Positions 16,649-27,407 of a DNA stretch of 64,000 bases are shown here, piece by piece; positions within the stretch are counted from its first letter, which is position 1, and each line of letters starts with the position of its first letter. The translations under genes and the position numbers were made by a program. The DNA is from Sphingopyxis sp. MSC1_008 (GTDB taxonomy: Bacteria > Pseudomonadota > Alphaproteobacteria > Sphingomonadales > Sphingomonadaceae). Under the pieces are notes generated by a model. It saw only the letters and a program-made list of their open reading frames with translations, was not told the DNA's origin and did no database searches. Location: NCBI RefSeq assembly GCF_023197165.1, contig NZ_JALPRD010000001.1, forward strand, positions 186,001 through 250,000, read 5' to 3'.

Positions 16649-18283
16649 TCAGATGGTGACGAGCATCACGTCGACGACGGGCTTCTTGCCCGTCCAGTCG
16701 GTCGCGACGCGGCGCACGCCAAGGCGGATCGCCTCGCGGAGCCTTTCCTCGTCGCGCGCCGGGCCGGTGGCGGCCTGTTCGGCGGCTTCGCGCATCTCGT
16801 CGATAAAGGCTTCGCGCTCGTCCTCGACGGGCACGCCGCGATAGCTGATCGCGCTGTCGACGAAACGCTTTTCGGAAAAGATCGCCGCGACGGTGATATG
16901 GCCGTGGAGCGAGAGTTTGCGGCGTTCGTTGATCGTCTCGCCATCGGCGGGCAGGATCACGTCGCCGTCGAGGATCAGCCGTCCTGCATGAACGCGTTCG
17001 ACGATCTTCGCCGGACCGGGCGCCAGCCGTACCATATCGCCATTTTCCTGCACGAGCGCACCCGGCACGCCGCGTTCGAGCGCGAAGCGCGCCTGTTCGT
17101 GCATATGGCGGATCTCGCCGTGCACCGGCAGGACGAGCTTGGGGCGCAGCCAGCCGTAGAGCGCAGCGAGCTCGGGTTGTCCCGGATGGCCGCTGACGTG
17201 AATATGCGCCTGCTTTTCGGTGACGGTCAGCACATCCTTCGCCGCAAGCTGGTTCATAATCCGACCGATCGCGACCTCATTGCCGGGGATCTGCTTCGAC
17301 GAGAAGACGACGGTATCGCCCGCCTCGAGTTTGATCTGGTGGATATCGGCCGCCATGCGCGCGAGCGCCGCGCGAGGTTCGCCCTGCCCGCCCGTCGCGA
17401 TCACCATCACCTTGTTGCGCGGCAGGCGCATCGCTTCGTCAAAATCGACCGTCGGCGGGAAGTCGTTGAGATATCCCACCGAGCGCGCGACGCCGAGGAT
17501 GCGGTCGAGCGAGCGGCCCGCGACGCACAAGGTGCGCCCCGTCGCCTTCGCGACCGCGCCCAGCGTCGCCAGACGCGCGGCGTTCGATGCGAAGGTGGTG
17601 ACGACCACGCGGCCCTTTGCCGCGCCGACCGCCTGCTCCAGCCCTGCCCGCAGGCCGCCTTCGCTGCCCGAGGCTTCCGGATTAAACGCGTTGGTCGAGT
17701 CGCAGACGAGGACGTCGATGCCCTCGTCACCAACCGCGGTCAGCGCCGCCGCGGTCGCGGGTACGCCAAGGATCGGTTCCTCGTCGAGTTTCCAGTCGCC
17801 GGTGTGGAAGACGCGGCCATAGGGCGTGTCGATCACCACCGCGCTCATTTCGAGGATCGAGTGCGCGAGCGGGATCAGGCGGATGCCGAACGGGCCGAGC
17901 TGGAAATTATCATCGATATCGACGGTCTTGAGCGTGACTGCTTTCTCCAGCCCCTCTTCGGCGAGCTTGTGCGCGATCAGCCCCGCGGTGAAGCGGTTCG
18001 CATAGAGCGGCACGCCAAGGTCGGCGGCGAGATAGGGCAAGGCGCCGATATGATCCTCGTGCCCGTGCGTCAGCACGATGCCGAGCAGGTCCTTCTTGCG
18101 GTCCTCGATGAATTCGAGGTCGGGCATGACGATGTCGATGCCCGGATAATCGTGGCTGCCAAAGGTCACGCCGAGGTCGAGCATGATCCATTTGCCGTCG
18201 CAGCCATAGAGATTGGCGTTCATGCCGATCTCGCCCGATCCGCCCAATGCGAGAAAAAGCAGCTCCTTGCCCGGAGTCGTCAT
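16649..18283 (-). CDS. rnj: Ribonuclease J
   Basis: 544 residues from ATG 18283, which overlaps the coaX stop (ATGA). It is a metallo-beta-lactamase/beta-CASP ribonuclease with endo- and 5'-exonuclease activity in RNA maturation and decay. Visible: MLDLGVTFG, the zinc motif [27 protein letters not shown], and [12 protein letters not shown], then beta-CASP motifs including CDSTNAF and PGNEVAIGR. Late in the protein [11 protein letters not shown] and [12 protein letters not shown] supply further metal-site histidines. A second in-frame ATG at 18298 would add five residues. Confidence 0.93.
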   Translation of the reverse strand: MTTPGKELLFLALGGSGEIGMNANLYGCDGKWIMLDLGVTFGSHDYPGIDIVMPDLEFIEDRKKDLLGIVLTHGHEDHIGALPYLAADLGVPLYANRFTAGLIAHKLAEEGLEKAVTLKTVDIDDNFQLGPFGIRLIPLAHSILEMSAVVIDTPYGRVFHTGDWKLDEEPILGVPATAAALTAVGDEGIDVLVCDSTNAFNPEASGSEGGLRAGLEQAVGAAKGRVVVTTFASNAARLATLGAVAKATGRTLCVAGRSLDRILGVARSVGYLNDFPPTVDFDEAMRLPRNKVMVIATGGQGEPRAALARMAADIHQIKLEAGDTVVFSSKQIPGNEVAIGRIMNQLAAKDVLTVTEKQAHIHVSGHPGQPELAALYGWLRPKLVLPVHGEIRHMHEQARFALERGVPGALVQENGDMVRLAPGPAKIVERVHAGRLILDGDVILPADGETINERRKLSLHGHITVAAIFSEKRFVDSAISYRGVPVEDEREAFIDEMREAAEQAATGPARDEERLREAIRLGVRRVATDWTGKKPVVDVMLVTI

Positions 18284-19065
18284 ATTATTGGCTTCCATTG
18301 ATGATAGAGGTGCATCAGCCCGTTCAGCGTCAGGTCGGGCTCGATACGATCGAACAGGTGTCCCTGTTCCTGAAAAAGCGTCGCCAAGCCGCCCGTCGCG
18401 ATGACGGTGAGCGGCTTGCCGATTTCGGCCTTCATGCGTGCGATCAGCCCTTCCATCATCGAGACATAGCCCCAATAGACGCCGATCAGCATCTGGCTTT
18501 CGGTGGTACGCCCGATAACGCTGCTCGTTGCCGGGGCTTCGATCGCGATACGCGGGAGCTTTGCCGCCGCCGCGACGAGCGCTTCGAGTGACAGGTTGAC
18601 GCCGGGGGCGATGATACCGCCCAGATAAGCGCCGTCGGGGCCGATATGGTCGAGCGTCGTCGCGGTGCCGAAGCTGATGACGAGCTTGTCCTTGCCCGGC
18701 TCGACCGCCTGCGCCGAGATTGCGTTGACCGCGCGGTCGGCGCCGACCGACTGCGGTTCGTCGACCCTGAGCGCGATGCCCCAGGTCACGGGCTCGCGGC
18801 CCGCGACGAGTGCATCGACGCCGAAATATTTATGCGCGAGCAACTGGAGATTGTGGAGCGCGCGCGGCACGACGGTCGAGATGATCACTGCTTCGACATC
18901 GGTGCGGTCATGACCTTCGATCCGCATCAGCTGGTCGAGCCACACCATATATTCGTCGGCAGTACGCCGGTCGTCAGTCGCGATGCGCCAGCGCGCCAGC
19001 AGCTCGGTGCCGCGGAACAGCGCAAATTTGGCATTGGTGTTGCCGACATCGATCGCGAGCAGCAT
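18280..19065 (-). CDS. coaX: Type III pantothenate kinase
   Basis: 261 residues; catalyses the first step of coenzyme A synthesis. The N-terminus [17 protein letters not shown] is the ASKHA phosphate-1 motif with catalytic Asp. Also visible are [10 protein letters not shown], the [20 protein letters not shown] block and [14 protein letters not shown] characteristic of type III enzymes, and [11 protein letters not shown] near the C-terminus. It lies one base after birA and overlaps rnj. The birA-coaX-rnj order after nuoN is a recurrent alphaproteobacterial arrangement. Confidence 0.93.
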   Translation of the reverse strand: MLLAIDVGNTNAKFALFRGTELLARWRIATDDRRTADEYMVWLDQLMRIEGHDRTDVEAVIISTVVPRALHNLQLLAHKYFGVDALVAGREPVTWGIALRVDEPQSVGADRAVNAISAQAVEPGKDKLVISFGTATTLDHIGPDGAYLGGIIAPGVNLSLEALVAAAAKLPRIAIEAPATSSVIGRTTESQMLIGVYWGYVSMMEGLIARMKAEIGKPLTVIATGGLATLFQEQGHLFDRIEPDLTLNGLMHLYHQWKPII

Positions 19066-19066
19066 C

Positions 19067-19867
19067 TTAATTCCCCTCGACCGGGCGCCGCAGTTCGACG
19101 TCTCCCGCGTGGATCAACATGGTCTCGCCGCCGTCGCGGCGCAAGCGCAGCGCGCCATCCTCGGCGAGACCGTCGAAGGTGCCGTCGATCCCCTGTTCGG
19201 ACACGCGGAGCGGCGTACCGACGGGATGCGCTTGCGGGATCCACGCGCGCACGATGCTTGCGACGCCTTCCTGTCGCCACGTCCACAGCGCATCGATCAT
19301 CGCGATGCCGAGCGCCCCCGCGAAATGATCACGGTCGAGCGCAATGCCCTTGGCAGCCAGCGTCGCGGTCGCGCGGTCGGGCAGCTCGGGCGCGGCGACG
19401 AGGTTGACCCCGATACCGATCACCACCGAATTGCCCGTGCGTTCCATCAAGATGCCGGCGCATTTGGCGCCATCGATCAACAGGTCGTTCGGCCATTTGA
19501 GCTGCGCGTCGACGCCCGGCGCGAGCGCGGCAACAGTCTTGGCGAGTGCGACCCCGGCGACGAGCGCCAGCGTCGCGGCCGACGGATCGCCGATCGTCAG
19601 GTGGACGACGGTCGAGCCCATGAAATTGCCCTGCCCGTCATTCCAGCCCCGCCCCAGGCGACCGCGTCCGGCGGTCTGGCGGTCGGCAACCAGCCAATGG
19701 CCTTCACCGACATGCTCACCGCCTGCCAGCCGCGCCAGCAGGTCGGCGTTGGTCGAACCTGTCTGCGCGATCCGCTCGATCGGCGGTATCAGAACAGCAC
19801 CGCAGCGGCGCTGGCCGAAAGGACCGCCAGCACGGGGATGAAGAGATAGCCGATGACCGAGAGCCAC
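19067..19867 (-). CDS. birA: Biotin--[acetyl-CoA-carboxylase] ligase
   Basis: Transfers biotin to the carboxylase carrier protein. Motifs: [27 protein letters not shown] (the biotinyl-AMP loop GRGRxGR), [19 protein letters not shown] and VIGIGVNL. There is no N-terminal DNA-binding domain, so it is a ligase only. The only standard start codon upstream of the homologous part is GTG 19867, which would overlap nuoN by 79 bases. The family-like sequence ([11 protein letters not shown]) begins directly after a CTG at 19792 that overlaps the nuoN stop as CTGA. The true start is therefore uncertain. Confidence 0.9.
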   Translation of the reverse strand: MALGHRLSLHPRAGGPFGQRRCGAVLIPPIERIAQTGSTNADLLARLAGGEHVGEGHWLVADRQTAGRGRLGRGWNDGQGNFMGSTVVHLTIGDPSAATLALVAGVALAKTVAALAPGVDAQLKWPNDLLIDGAKCAGILMERTGNSVVIGIGVNLVAAPELPDRATATLAAKGIALDRDHFAGALGIAMIDALWTWRQEGVASIVRAWIPQAHPVGTPLRVSEQGIDGTFDGLAEDGALRLRRDGGETMLIHAGDVELRRPVEGN

Positions 19868-21222
19868 AGCGCGCTCGCGGTGATCACCGCATCCTCGACG
19901 ATGGCACCGCCACCCTTCGGGAATTCGGTGTCCGACTTGTCGTCGAAGTACATCGTCTTGATGATCGCGATATAATAGAATGCGCCAATCACCGAGGCGA
20001 CGATACCCGCGACCGCCAGCGGCACGAGGTTCGCGTTCACCGCGGCCTCGAACACCAGATACTTCGGCCAGAAGCCGAACAGCGGCGGGATGCCGGCGAG
20101 GCTGAACAGAAACACCGCCATCGCCGCGGCAAGGCCGGGGCGACGCTGCGACAGGCCGGCGAGCGCCGGGATGCTCTCGACCTGATTGCCGTCGGCATCG
20201 CGCAGCTGGAGCACGACGAGGAAGGCGCCGAGCGTCGTCAGCATATAGACGAGCAGATAGGTCAATACGCCCTCGACCCCCTGCTGCGTTCCGGCGGCGA
20301 GGCCGACGAGCATGAAGCCGACATTGTTGATCGACGAATAGGCGAGCAGTCGCTTGATATTCTTCTGACCGATCGCGCCGACCGCGCCGAGGATGATCGA
20401 GGCGAGCGACAGGAAGATGATGATCTGCTGCCAGGCGCCGACCGCGGGGCCCATCGCGTCGATCACGACGCGCGTCATCAGCGCCATCGCCGCCACTTTC
20501 GGGGCCGTCGCGAAGAAGGTCGTCACCGGGGTCGGCGCGCCTTCATAGACGTCGGGGGTCCACATATGGAACGGCACGGCGCTGATCTTGAAGCCAAGGC
20601 CCGCAAGCACGAACACGATGCCGAAGATCAGCCCGATGTTGAGCTCGCCGCCCAGCACCTTCGCGATCCCGGCGAAATCTGTGGTGCCGGTGAAGCCATA
20701 GAGCAGCGAAATGCCATAGAGCAGCATGCCCGAGGCGAGCGCGCCGAGGACGAAATATTTGAGGCCGGCTTCGGTCGAGCGCTCGTCGGTGCGCATGAAG
20801 CTGGCGAGCACATAAGCGGCAAGGCTGTTGAGCTCGAGCCCGACATAGAGCGTCATCAGGTCGCGCGACGACGCCATGATGCCCATGCCGAGCGCCGCGA
20901 ACAGGATGAGCGTCGGATATTCGGCGCGCATGCCGCCGTTGAAGAAGCGCGGCGCGACGATGATGCAGACGAAGCTCGCCGCATAGATCAAAAGCTTGGC
21001 GAAGCCGCCGAAGCTGTCGACCGAGAGCGTGCCCGAGAAGACCGTCGTTTCGATGCCGAACAGCGCGACGACGGCAGCTGCCGCGGCGGCGAGCGTCAGC
21101 AGCGAGCTCAGCTGATAGAGGCCGACATTGCGGTCACCGAAGAAGGTGCCGAGCATCAGCGTGATGAGCCCGCCGATTGTCAGGATCAGTTCGGGCCAGA
21201 TGAGCATCAGGTCGGCGGTCAT
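19789..21222 (-). CDS. nuoN: NADH-quinone oxidoreductase subunit N
   Basis: 477 residues; antiporter-like proton-pumping membrane subunit of complex I. About 14 membrane helices are visible. Key features are [15 protein letters not shown] (Glu in TM5), [43 protein letters not shown] (TM7 Lys and the following loop) and [21 protein letters not shown]. The start overlaps the nuoM stop by four bases. Confidence 0.95.
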   Translation of the reverse strand: MTADLMLIWPELILTIGGLITLMLGTFFGDRNVGLYQLSSLLTLAAAAAAVVALFGIETTVFSGTLSVDSFGGFAKLLIYAASFVCIIVAPRFFNGGMRAEYPTLILFAALGMGIMASSRDLMTLYVGLELNSLAAYVLASFMRTDERSTEAGLKYFVLGALASGMLLYGISLLYGFTGTTDFAGIAKVLGGELNIGLIFGIVFVLAGLGFKISAVPFHMWTPDVYEGAPTPVTTFFATAPKVAAMALMTRVVIDAMGPAVGAWQQIIIFLSLASIILGAVGAIGQKNIKRLLAYSSINNVGFMLVGLAAGTQQGVEGVLTYLLVYMLTTLGAFLVVLQLRDADGNQVESIPALAGLSQRRPGLAAAMAVFLFSLAGIPPLFGFWPKYLVFEAAVNANLVPLAVAGIVASVIGAFYYIAIIKTMYFDDKSDTEFPKGGGAIVEDAVITASALWLSVIGYLFIPVLAVLSASAAAVLF

Positions 21223-22772
21223 TGGACGCCTCCTGCATGGCTCGATCCGTGGGCGGTTTCACCGTGCGGCTTCGCTGCCTTCGGCTTGCCGGCGGCGAGG
21301 TGCGCGTCGCCCGCGGGCTTCGCCGGAGCGAGGCGCGCAACGACCGTGGTCACGTCGCCGCGCATCGGCGCGAGGAAGCTTTCGGGATAGACGCCCATCC
21401 ACAGCGCCACGGCGGCCAGCGGCACCATGATCGTCCATTCGCGGGGATTGAGATCGGCCATCGCCTTCACATCGTCCTTGGTCAGTTCGCCGAACACGAC
21501 GCGGCGGTAAAGATAGAGCATGTACGCAGCACCGAGGATGATCCCCGTGGTGCACACGAAAGCGACCCAGCTCGAGGCTTCATAGATGCCGGCGAGGCTC
21601 AGGAATTCGCCGACGAAACCGCTGGTCCCCGGCAGGCCGATCGACGCCATCGTGAACAGCATGAAGAACAGCGCATAGGCCGGCATGTTGACGGCAAGGC
21701 CGCCGTAACGGTCGATCTCGCGCGTGTGGAGCCGGTCGTAGATCACGCCGACGCAGAAGAAGAGCGCCGCCGACACGACACCATGGCTGAGCATGATGAT
21801 CAGCGCGCCTTCGATGCCCTGCTGGTTGAACGCGAACAGCCCCGCGGTGACGATCGCCATGTGCGCGACCGACGAGTAAGCGATCAGCTTCTTCATGTCG
21901 CTCTGCACCAGCGCGACGAGGCTGGTGTAGACCACCGCGATCATCGACAGGCCAAAGACGATCCACATCAGCTGCCCCGAGGCATCGGGGAACATCGGCA
22001 TCATGAAGCGCAGGAAACCATAGGCGCCGAGCTTCAGCAGCACGCCCGCCAGGATCATCGAACCCGCGGTCGGTGCCTGCACGTGCGCGTCGGGAAGCCA
22101 GGTATGGACGGGCCACATCGGCATCTTGACCGCAAGGCTGGCGAAGAAGGCGAGCCACAGCCATGTCTGCATCTGAACCGGGAAGTCATAGTTCAGCAGC
22201 GTCGGGATGTCGGTTGTGCCCGCTTCGTGGATCATCGCGATGATCGCGATCAGCATCAGCACCGACCCAAGCAGCGTGTAGAGGAAGAATTTGAACGCCG
22301 CATAGATGCGGTTCGCGCCGCCCCAGATGCCGATGATGAAATACATCGGGATCAGGCCGGCTTCGAAGAAAATGTAGAACAGCAGCAGATCTTGCGCGCA
22401 GAAGACGCCGATCATGATCGTTTCCATGACGAGGAACATCGCCATGTAGAGGCCGACACGGCTCTTGATCGCGTCCCAGCTCGCCAGAATGCAGAGTGGC
22501 ATCAGGAAGACGCTGAGCATGATGAGCATCAGCGCCATACCGTCGATACCGAGGGCATATTGGAAACGGCCGAACAGGTCGGCGCGCTCGGTGAACTGCC
22601 ACTGCGCCCCGCCAATGTCGAACTGCGCCCACATGATGCAGCCGAGGACGAAGGTCACGAGCGTCGCGCCGAGCGCGACCCAGCGCGACATCTTGTCGCC
22701 GACGAACAGGCAGGCGATGGCGGCGATCGCGGGGACCGCGAGCATCAGCGAAAGGATCGGAAAGCCGCTCAC
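21219..22772 (-). CDS. nuoM: NADH-quinone oxidoreductase subunit M
   Basis: 517 residues; antiporter-like subunit of complex I. Contains the TM5 Glu in [20 protein letters not shown], then [20 protein letters not shown] and [20 protein letters not shown]. The last 40 residues after [17 protein letters not shown] form a hydrophilic Ala/Lys/His-rich tail ([20 protein letters not shown]) beyond the usual end of the family. It overlaps both nuoL and nuoN by four bases. Confidence 0.95.
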   Translation of the reverse strand: MSGFPILSLMLAVPAIAAIACLFVGDKMSRWVALGATLVTFVLGCIMWAQFDIGGAQWQFTERADLFGRFQYALGIDGMALMLIMLSVFLMPLCILASWDAIKSRVGLYMAMFLVMETIMIGVFCAQDLLLFYIFFEAGLIPMYFIIGIWGGANRIYAAFKFFLYTLLGSVLMLIAIIAMIHEAGTTDIPTLLNYDFPVQMQTWLWLAFFASLAVKMPMWPVHTWLPDAHVQAPTAGSMILAGVLLKLGAYGFLRFMMPMFPDASGQLMWIVFGLSMIAVVYTSLVALVQSDMKKLIAYSSVAHMAIVTAGLFAFNQQGIEGALIIMLSHGVVSAALFFCVGVIYDRLHTREIDRYGGLAVNMPAYALFFMLFTMASIGLPGTSGFVGEFLSLAGIYEASSWVAFVCTTGIILGAAYMLYLYRRVVFGELTKDDVKAMADLNPREWTIMVPLAAVALWMGVYPESFLAPMRGDVTTVVARLAPAKPAGDAHLAAGKPKAAKPHGETAHGSSHAGGVQ

Positions 22773-24814
22773 AGGAAATTCACCATGGCCCAGCTGGCGA
22801 GGCCGACAAGACCGAGCAGCATCACAAACGCATATCCATAAACATAACCCGATTGCAGCCGGACCGCGAGACGGGTCCCCCCAGCGACGAGCGCGGCGGC
22901 GCCATCGGGACCGAAGCGGTCGATGGTGCCTTCATCCCCGCGCTTCCAGAAGAAGCGTCCGATCGCGAAGGCGGGCTTCACGAAGAGGATGTTGTAGAGC
23001 TCGTCGAAATACCATTTGTTGTACAGGAACTGGTGGAGCAGCTTGAACTGCGCCACGAAGCGCGCCGGCAACGTCGTGTTGCGAATATAGCTGTTCCACG
23101 CGAGGAACAGGCCGATCGCCATCACCGTGAACGGCGTCCATTTGACCCAGGTCGGCACTTCGTGCGCGTGGTGCATCAATTCGGCGTCGAACGCGAGGCT
23201 GCCCTTCCAGAACGCCATGCCCTCTTCGGGGTAGATGAACTGGTGGTGGAACGCGATGCCCGCGAACACCGCACCGATCGACAGCACGACCAGCGGGATG
23301 AGCATCGAGATCGGGCTTTCGTGCGGGTGATAGCCCGCTGTGCCGTCACTCTGCGCGTCGTGATGGTGGTGATCGTCGTGCGCGTGCGCATGATCGTCAC
23401 GACCGTGGCCATGATCATCGTGAACCGCATGCTGGATATGCTCGCTCTGTTCCCAGCGCGGCTTGCCATAGAAAGTCAGGAAGACGAGGCGCCACGAATA
23501 GAAGCTGGTGAGGAAGGCCACGAAAATGCCAACCCAGAAGGCCACCACGCCGCCGCCGCCGCTCGCATAAGCCGCCTCGAGAATGCCGTCCTTCGAATAG
23601 AAGCCGGCGAAACCCGCAACCCCGGCGATACCGACGCCGGTGATCGCCAGCGTGCCCAGCATCATCGCCCAATAGGTGATCGGGATCGATTTCCGCAGAT
23701 TACCGTAATAGCGCATATCCTGCTCGTGATGCATCGCATGGATGACCGAACCGGCACCAAGGAACAGCAACGCCTTGAAGAAGGCATGCGTGAACAGGTG
23801 GAACATCGCGGCGCCATAAGCGCCCGCGCCCGCGGCAAAGAACATGTAGCCGAGCTGCGAACAGGTCGAATAGGCAATGACGCGCTTGATGTCCCACTGC
23901 GTCGTCGCGACGGTCGCGGCGAAGAAGCAGGTCGCGGCGCCGACGAACATCACGACGCCCTGTGCGACGTCGCTGGTTTCGAACATCGGCGACAGGCGGC
24001 ACACCATGAAGACGCCCGCGGTGACCATCGTCGCGGCGTGGATCAGCGCCGACACCGGGGTCGGGCCTTCCATCGCGTCGGGAAGCCAGGTGTGCAGGCC
24101 AAGCTGCGCCGACTTGCCCATCGCGCCGATGAACAGCAGCAGGCAGAGGATCGTCATCGTGTCGAGACGCATGCCCATAAAGCTGATCGTCGAGCCCGCC
24201 ATCCCCGGCGCCGCGGCAAGAATCTCGGGGATCGAGACGGTGCCGAACACCAGGAAGGTGCCGAAGATGCCGAGCATGAAGCCAAGATCGCCGACGCGGT
24301 TGACGACGAACGCCTTGATCGCGGCGGCATTGGCGCTCGGCTTCTTGTACCAGAAACCGATGAGCAGGTACGACGCGAGACCGACGCCTTCCCAGCCGAA
24401 GAACATCTGGACCAGATTGTTCGCGGTCACGAGCATCAGCATCGCGAAGGTGAAGAGCGAGAGATAGGCGAAGAAGCGCGGCTGGTCCGGGTCCTCCTCC
24501 ATATAGCCCCAGCTATAGAGGTGGACGAGCGCCGACACCGTCGTGATCACGACGAGCATCACCGCGGTCAGCGTGTCGACGCGCAATTCCCAGTTGAACT
24601 GGAGCGCCCCCGACGAAACCCAGTGCAGCACCGGCGTCACCGTCGCTTCGCCGCTGCCTGTCACGAACGACAGGAAGATCGGCCAGCTCAAGGCGCAGCT
24701 GGTGAACAGCGCGCCCGTCGTCAGGATTTTCGACGGCACATTGCCGATCACGCGCTGGCCGAGGCCTGCGATGATTGCCGCGAGCAGCGGCAGGAAAACG
24801 ATCGCCTGGATCAC
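22769..24814 (-). CDS. nuoL: NADH-quinone oxidoreductase subunit L
   Basis: 681 residues; the distal proton-pumping subunit carrying the long lateral helix. Motifs: [19 protein letters not shown] (TM5 Glu), [40 protein letters not shown]. At about residues 458-497 a His/Asp-rich hydrophilic stretch ([20 protein letters not shown] followed by four His) lies between the C-terminal membrane helices, where homologues generally have a short loop. The final helices and C-terminus look normal. It starts five bases after nuoK. Confidence 0.96.
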   Translation of the reverse strand: MIQAIVFLPLLAAIIAGLGQRVIGNVPSKILTTGALFTSCALSWPIFLSFVTGSGEATVTPVLHWVSSGALQFNWELRVDTLTAVMLVVITTVSALVHLYSWGYMEEDPDQPRFFAYLSLFTFAMLMLVTANNLVQMFFGWEGVGLASYLLIGFWYKKPSANAAAIKAFVVNRVGDLGFMLGIFGTFLVFGTVSIPEILAAAPGMAGSTISFMGMRLDTMTILCLLLFIGAMGKSAQLGLHTWLPDAMEGPTPVSALIHAATMVTAGVFMVCRLSPMFETSDVAQGVVMFVGAATCFFAATVATTQWDIKRVIAYSTCSQLGYMFFAAGAGAYGAAMFHLFTHAFFKALLFLGAGSVIHAMHHEQDMRYYGNLRKSIPITYWAMMLGTLAITGVGIAGVAGFAGFYSKDGILEAAYASGGGGVVAFWVGIFVAFLTSFYSWRLVFLTFYGKPRWEQSEHIQHAVHDDHGHGRDDHAHAHDDHHHHDAQSDGTAGYHPHESPISMLIPLVVLSIGAVFAGIAFHHQFIYPEEGMAFWKGSLAFDAELMHHAHEVPTWVKWTPFTVMAIGLFLAWNSYIRNTTLPARFVAQFKLLHQFLYNKWYFDELYNILFVKPAFAIGRFFWKRGDEGTIDRFGPDGAAALVAGGTRLAVRLQSGYVYGYAFVMLLGLVGLASWAMVNFL

Positions 24815-24818
24815 CGGT

Positions 24819-25124
24819 TTACCCCTTCATCCGGTTGGCATCGTCGACGGCAATGGTGCCGCGGCCGCGGAAGTAAATAACGAGAATGGCAAGACCGATC
24901 GCGGCTTCGCCCGCAGCGACGGTCAGTACGAACATCGAGAAGACCTGGCCGACGAGATCGCCGAGCGCGGCGCTGAACGCGACAAGGTTGATGTTCACCG
25001 CGAGCAGGATGAGTTCGATCGCCATCAGGATGACGATGATATTCTTGCGGTTGATGAAGATGCCGAGCACGCCGAGCGTGAAGAGCACCGCCGAAACGGC
25101 GAGATAATGGCCGACCGAAATCAC
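24819..25124 (-). CDS. nuoK: NADH-quinone oxidoreductase subunit K
   Basis: 101 residues with three membrane helices, equivalent to mitochondrial ND4L. Conserved motifs are [20 protein letters not shown] with its membrane Glu, and [19 protein letters not shown]. The C-terminus [19 protein letters not shown] is typical of alphaproteobacteria. The ATG overlaps the nuoJ stop by four bases. Confidence 0.95.
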   Translation of the reverse strand: MISVGHYLAVSAVLFTLGVLGIFINRKNIIVILMAIELILLAVNINLVAFSAALGDLVGQVFSMFVLTVAAGEAAIGLAILVIYFRGRGTIAVDDANRMKG

Positions 25125-25732
25125 AGTTCCATCCCCTGCCCGACGCCCGGATCGACCAGCCGCGTTGCGTCCTGCGGACGGCGCTGGTTCTGCTTCGAGA
25201 TATTCTGCGTGCGTACCCCGCCACGCTTGCGGTGCGTCAGCACGATCGCGCCGATCATCGCGACGAGCAGGACGATACCCGCCGCCTCGAACAGGAAGAT
25301 ATAGCGTGTGTAGAGCAACTCACCGATCTGCTGGATATTGCTCTTGTCGCTGACGACCGGTGCAGCGCGTGCCGCGAGGTCGACCCCGCCCGCGCTCCAT
25401 GCGCCGACCGCGAACACCAGTTCAGCGGCCAGGATGATCGCGACGAGCGCGCCCAGCGGCAGATAACGTACGAAACCCGCACGCAATTCAGCGAAATCGA
25501 TGTCGAGCATCATCACGACGAACAGGAACAGCACCGCGACCGCGCCGACATAGACGATGACAAGCAGCATCGCGATGAATTCGGCGCCCGCGAGCAGCAT
25601 CAGACCCGCCGCGTTGAAGAAGGCGAGGATCAGCCACATCACGCTGTGGACCGGGTTGCGCGCGAAAATCACCATGGCCGCGGAGGCGATGACGATGGTC
25701 GCGAACAGATAAAAGGCGAAGAGTTGGATCAT
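25121..25732 (-). CDS. nuoJ: NADH-quinone oxidoreductase subunit J
   Basis: 203 residues with five membrane helices, equivalent to ND6. [20 protein letters not shown] and the glycine-containing helix [20 protein letters not shown] (the ND6 pi-bulge region) are diagnostic. A hydrophilic tail after [15 protein letters not shown] overlaps the nuoK start. It lies 12 bases after nuoI. Confidence 0.95.
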   Translation of the reverse strand: MIQLFAFYLFATIVIASAAMVIFARNPVHSVMWLILAFFNAAGLMLLAGAEFIAMLLVIVYVGAVAVLFLFVVMMLDIDFAELRAGFVRYLPLGALVAIILAAELVFAVGAWSAGGVDLAARAAPVVSDKSNIQQIGELLYTRYIFLFEAAGIVLLVAMIGAIVLTHRKRGGVRTQNISKQNQRRPQDATRLVDPGVGQGMEL

Positions 25733-25744
25733 GTGCGCGCGCCC

Positions 25745-26233
25745 TTATCGATAGGGCGCGTCGGCGGCAAGATTCGCCGCGATCGCGCGTTCCCATTTGT
25801 CGCCATTGGCGAGCAGCTTGGCCTTGTCATAGAGCAGTTCTTCGCGCGTTTCGGTCGCGAATTCGAAGTTCGGCCCCTCGACCACTGCATCGACCGGGCA
25901 TGCTTCCTGACAGAAGCCGCAATAGATGCACTTGGTCATGTCGATGTCGTAACGCGTCGTGCGGCGCGAACCGTCGTCGCGCGGCTCGGCCTCGATCGTG
26001 ATCGCTTGCGCCGGGCACACCGCCTCGCACAGCTTGCACGCGATGCAGCGTTCCTCGCCGTTCGGATAACGGCGCAGCGCATGCTCACCGCGGAAACGCG
26101 GCGACAGCGGGTTCTTCTCGAACGGATAGTTGATCGTCGCCTTCGGCTTGAAGAAATATTTCAGCGTGAGGGCGTGCGCCTTCACAAACTCCCACAAGGT
26201 GAAGCTTTTGATGAGGTGGGCAATGGTACTCAT
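25745..26233 (-). CDS. nuoI: NADH-quinone oxidoreductase subunit I
   Basis: 162 residues; peripheral-arm subunit with clusters N6a and N6b. The two ferredoxin-type motifs are [16 protein letters not shown] and [19 protein letters not shown], all eight Cys present. The amphipathic N-terminal helix and [18 protein letters not shown] precede them. The ATG overlaps the nuoH stop by four bases. Confidence 0.97.
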   Translation of the reverse strand: MSTIAHLIKSFTLWEFVKAHALTLKYFFKPKATINYPFEKNPLSPRFRGEHALRRYPNGEERCIACKLCEAVCPAQAITIEAEPRDDGSRRTTRYDIDMTKCIYCGFCQEACPVDAVVEGPNFEFATETREELLYDKAKLLANGDKWERAIAANLAADAPYR

Positions 26234-27273
26234 GAATACCTCGTCAGCATCAGATAGCCGGAGATCAGGAAGATCCAGAGAAGCGAAATCGGCAGGAAGA
26301 CTTTCCAGCCCAGCCGCATAAGCTGGTCATAGCGATAGCGCGGGACGGTCGCCTTGACCCAGCTGAAGACGAAGAAGAAGAACAGGATCTTCGCAAACAG
26401 CCAGATGATGCCCGGAACGGCATAGAGCGGCGCCCAGTCGATCGGGGGCAGCCAGCCGCCCCAGAACAGCACCGCGTTGAGCGTGCACATCAACAGGACG
26501 TTGGCATATTCGCCGAGCCAGAAGAGCGCGAAGCTCATCGACGAATATTCGGTCTGATAACCCGCGACGAGCTCGCTTTCCGCTTCGGTCAAATCGAACG
26601 GCGCGCGCGCGGTTTCGGCGAGCGACGAGATCAGGAACATCACCGCGAGCGGGAAGAGCAGCAGGTTGAAGCCGAAGGCGTTGACGATGCCAAGCCCATG
26701 GCCCTGCTGCGCTTTCACGATCTCGTTCATGTTGAAGCTGTCGGCGAATAGCACGACGCCGATCAGGATAAACCCGATCGAAACTTCATAGCTGATCATC
26801 TGCGCCGAGGCGCGCATCGCCGAAAAGAAGGGATATTTCGAGTTCGACGCCCAGCCCGACAGGATCACCCCATACACCCCAAGCGACGAGATCGCGAGGA
26901 TGTAGAGCAGCCCGACGTTGATGTCGGCGAGCACCGCGCCCGAATTGAACGGGATCACCGCCCACGCCATCAAGGCGACGGTGAAGGTGATGATCGGTGC
27001 GATCAGGAACAGCCCGCGGTTCGCGCCGGTCGGGATGATCGTTTCCTGCAGGAACACTTTAAGACCGTCGGCGAAGCTTTGCAGCAGGCCGAAAGGACCG
27101 ACGACGTTCGGACCGCGGCGCAGCGCAATCGCCGCCCAGATCTTGCGGTCGGCATAAATGATCATCGCGACGCTGAGCATCAACGGCAGCGCGATCAGCA
27201 GGATGCCGCAAATCGTCGCGACGCCCCACGCCCAATTCGGGTCCATTCCCCAGGAGATGAAGGTCTCGGTCAT
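26230..27273 (-). CDS. nuoH: NADH-quinone oxidoreductase subunit H
   Basis: 347 residues from ATG 27273 ([16 protein letters not shown]); the ND1-type subunit that lines the quinone chamber. Conserved loops visible: [20 protein letters not shown], then [20 protein letters not shown], and [20 protein letters not shown]. Its start overlaps, as ATGA, the stop of the small gene at 27270-27407. That gene normally has no counterpart between nuoG and nuoH. Confidence 0.96.
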   Translation of the reverse strand: MTETFISWGMDPNWAWGVATICGILLIALPLMLSVAMIIYADRKIWAAIALRRGPNVVGPFGLLQSFADGLKVFLQETIIPTGANRGLFLIAPIITFTVALMAWAVIPFNSGAVLADINVGLLYILAISSLGVYGVILSGWASNSKYPFFSAMRASAQMISYEVSIGFILIGVVLFADSFNMNEIVKAQQGHGLGIVNAFGFNLLLFPLAVMFLISSLAETARAPFDLTEAESELVAGYQTEYSSMSFALFWLGEYANVLLMCTLNAVLFWGGWLPPIDWAPLYAVPGIIWLFAKILFFFFVFSWVKATVPRYRYDQLMRLGWKVFLPISLLWIFLISGYLMLTRYS

Positions 27274-27407
27274 TTCCGGGTCCCGTCCTGGTTTTTCCAA
27301 CCATTATGCGGCCCGGGCTTTTCCGACTTGCGCGGATTGAACCCGCGCCAGACCGAATAGCCCATCCCGACCAGCAACACGCTGGCAATCGCATGCACCG
27401 GGTTCAT
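27270..27407 (-). CDS. Small single-helix protein between nuoG and nuoH
   Basis: 45 residues ([20 protein letters not shown] then [20 protein letters not shown]). There is one N-terminal membrane helix followed by a basic hydrophilic tail. It overlaps the nuoG stop and the nuoH start by four bases each (ATGA on both sides), which argues strongly that it is translated by coupling within the operon. I do not recognise the family. It could be a small complex I accessory or assembly protein of sphingomonads. Confidence 0.75.
   Translation of the reverse strand: MNPVHAIASVLLVGMGYSVWRGFNPRKSEKPGPHNGWKNQDGTRK

Noticed and set aside
22853..24880. Plus-strand open frame of about 675 codons
   Set aside because: Antisense of nuoL; no motif and His/Arg/Asp-rich composition.
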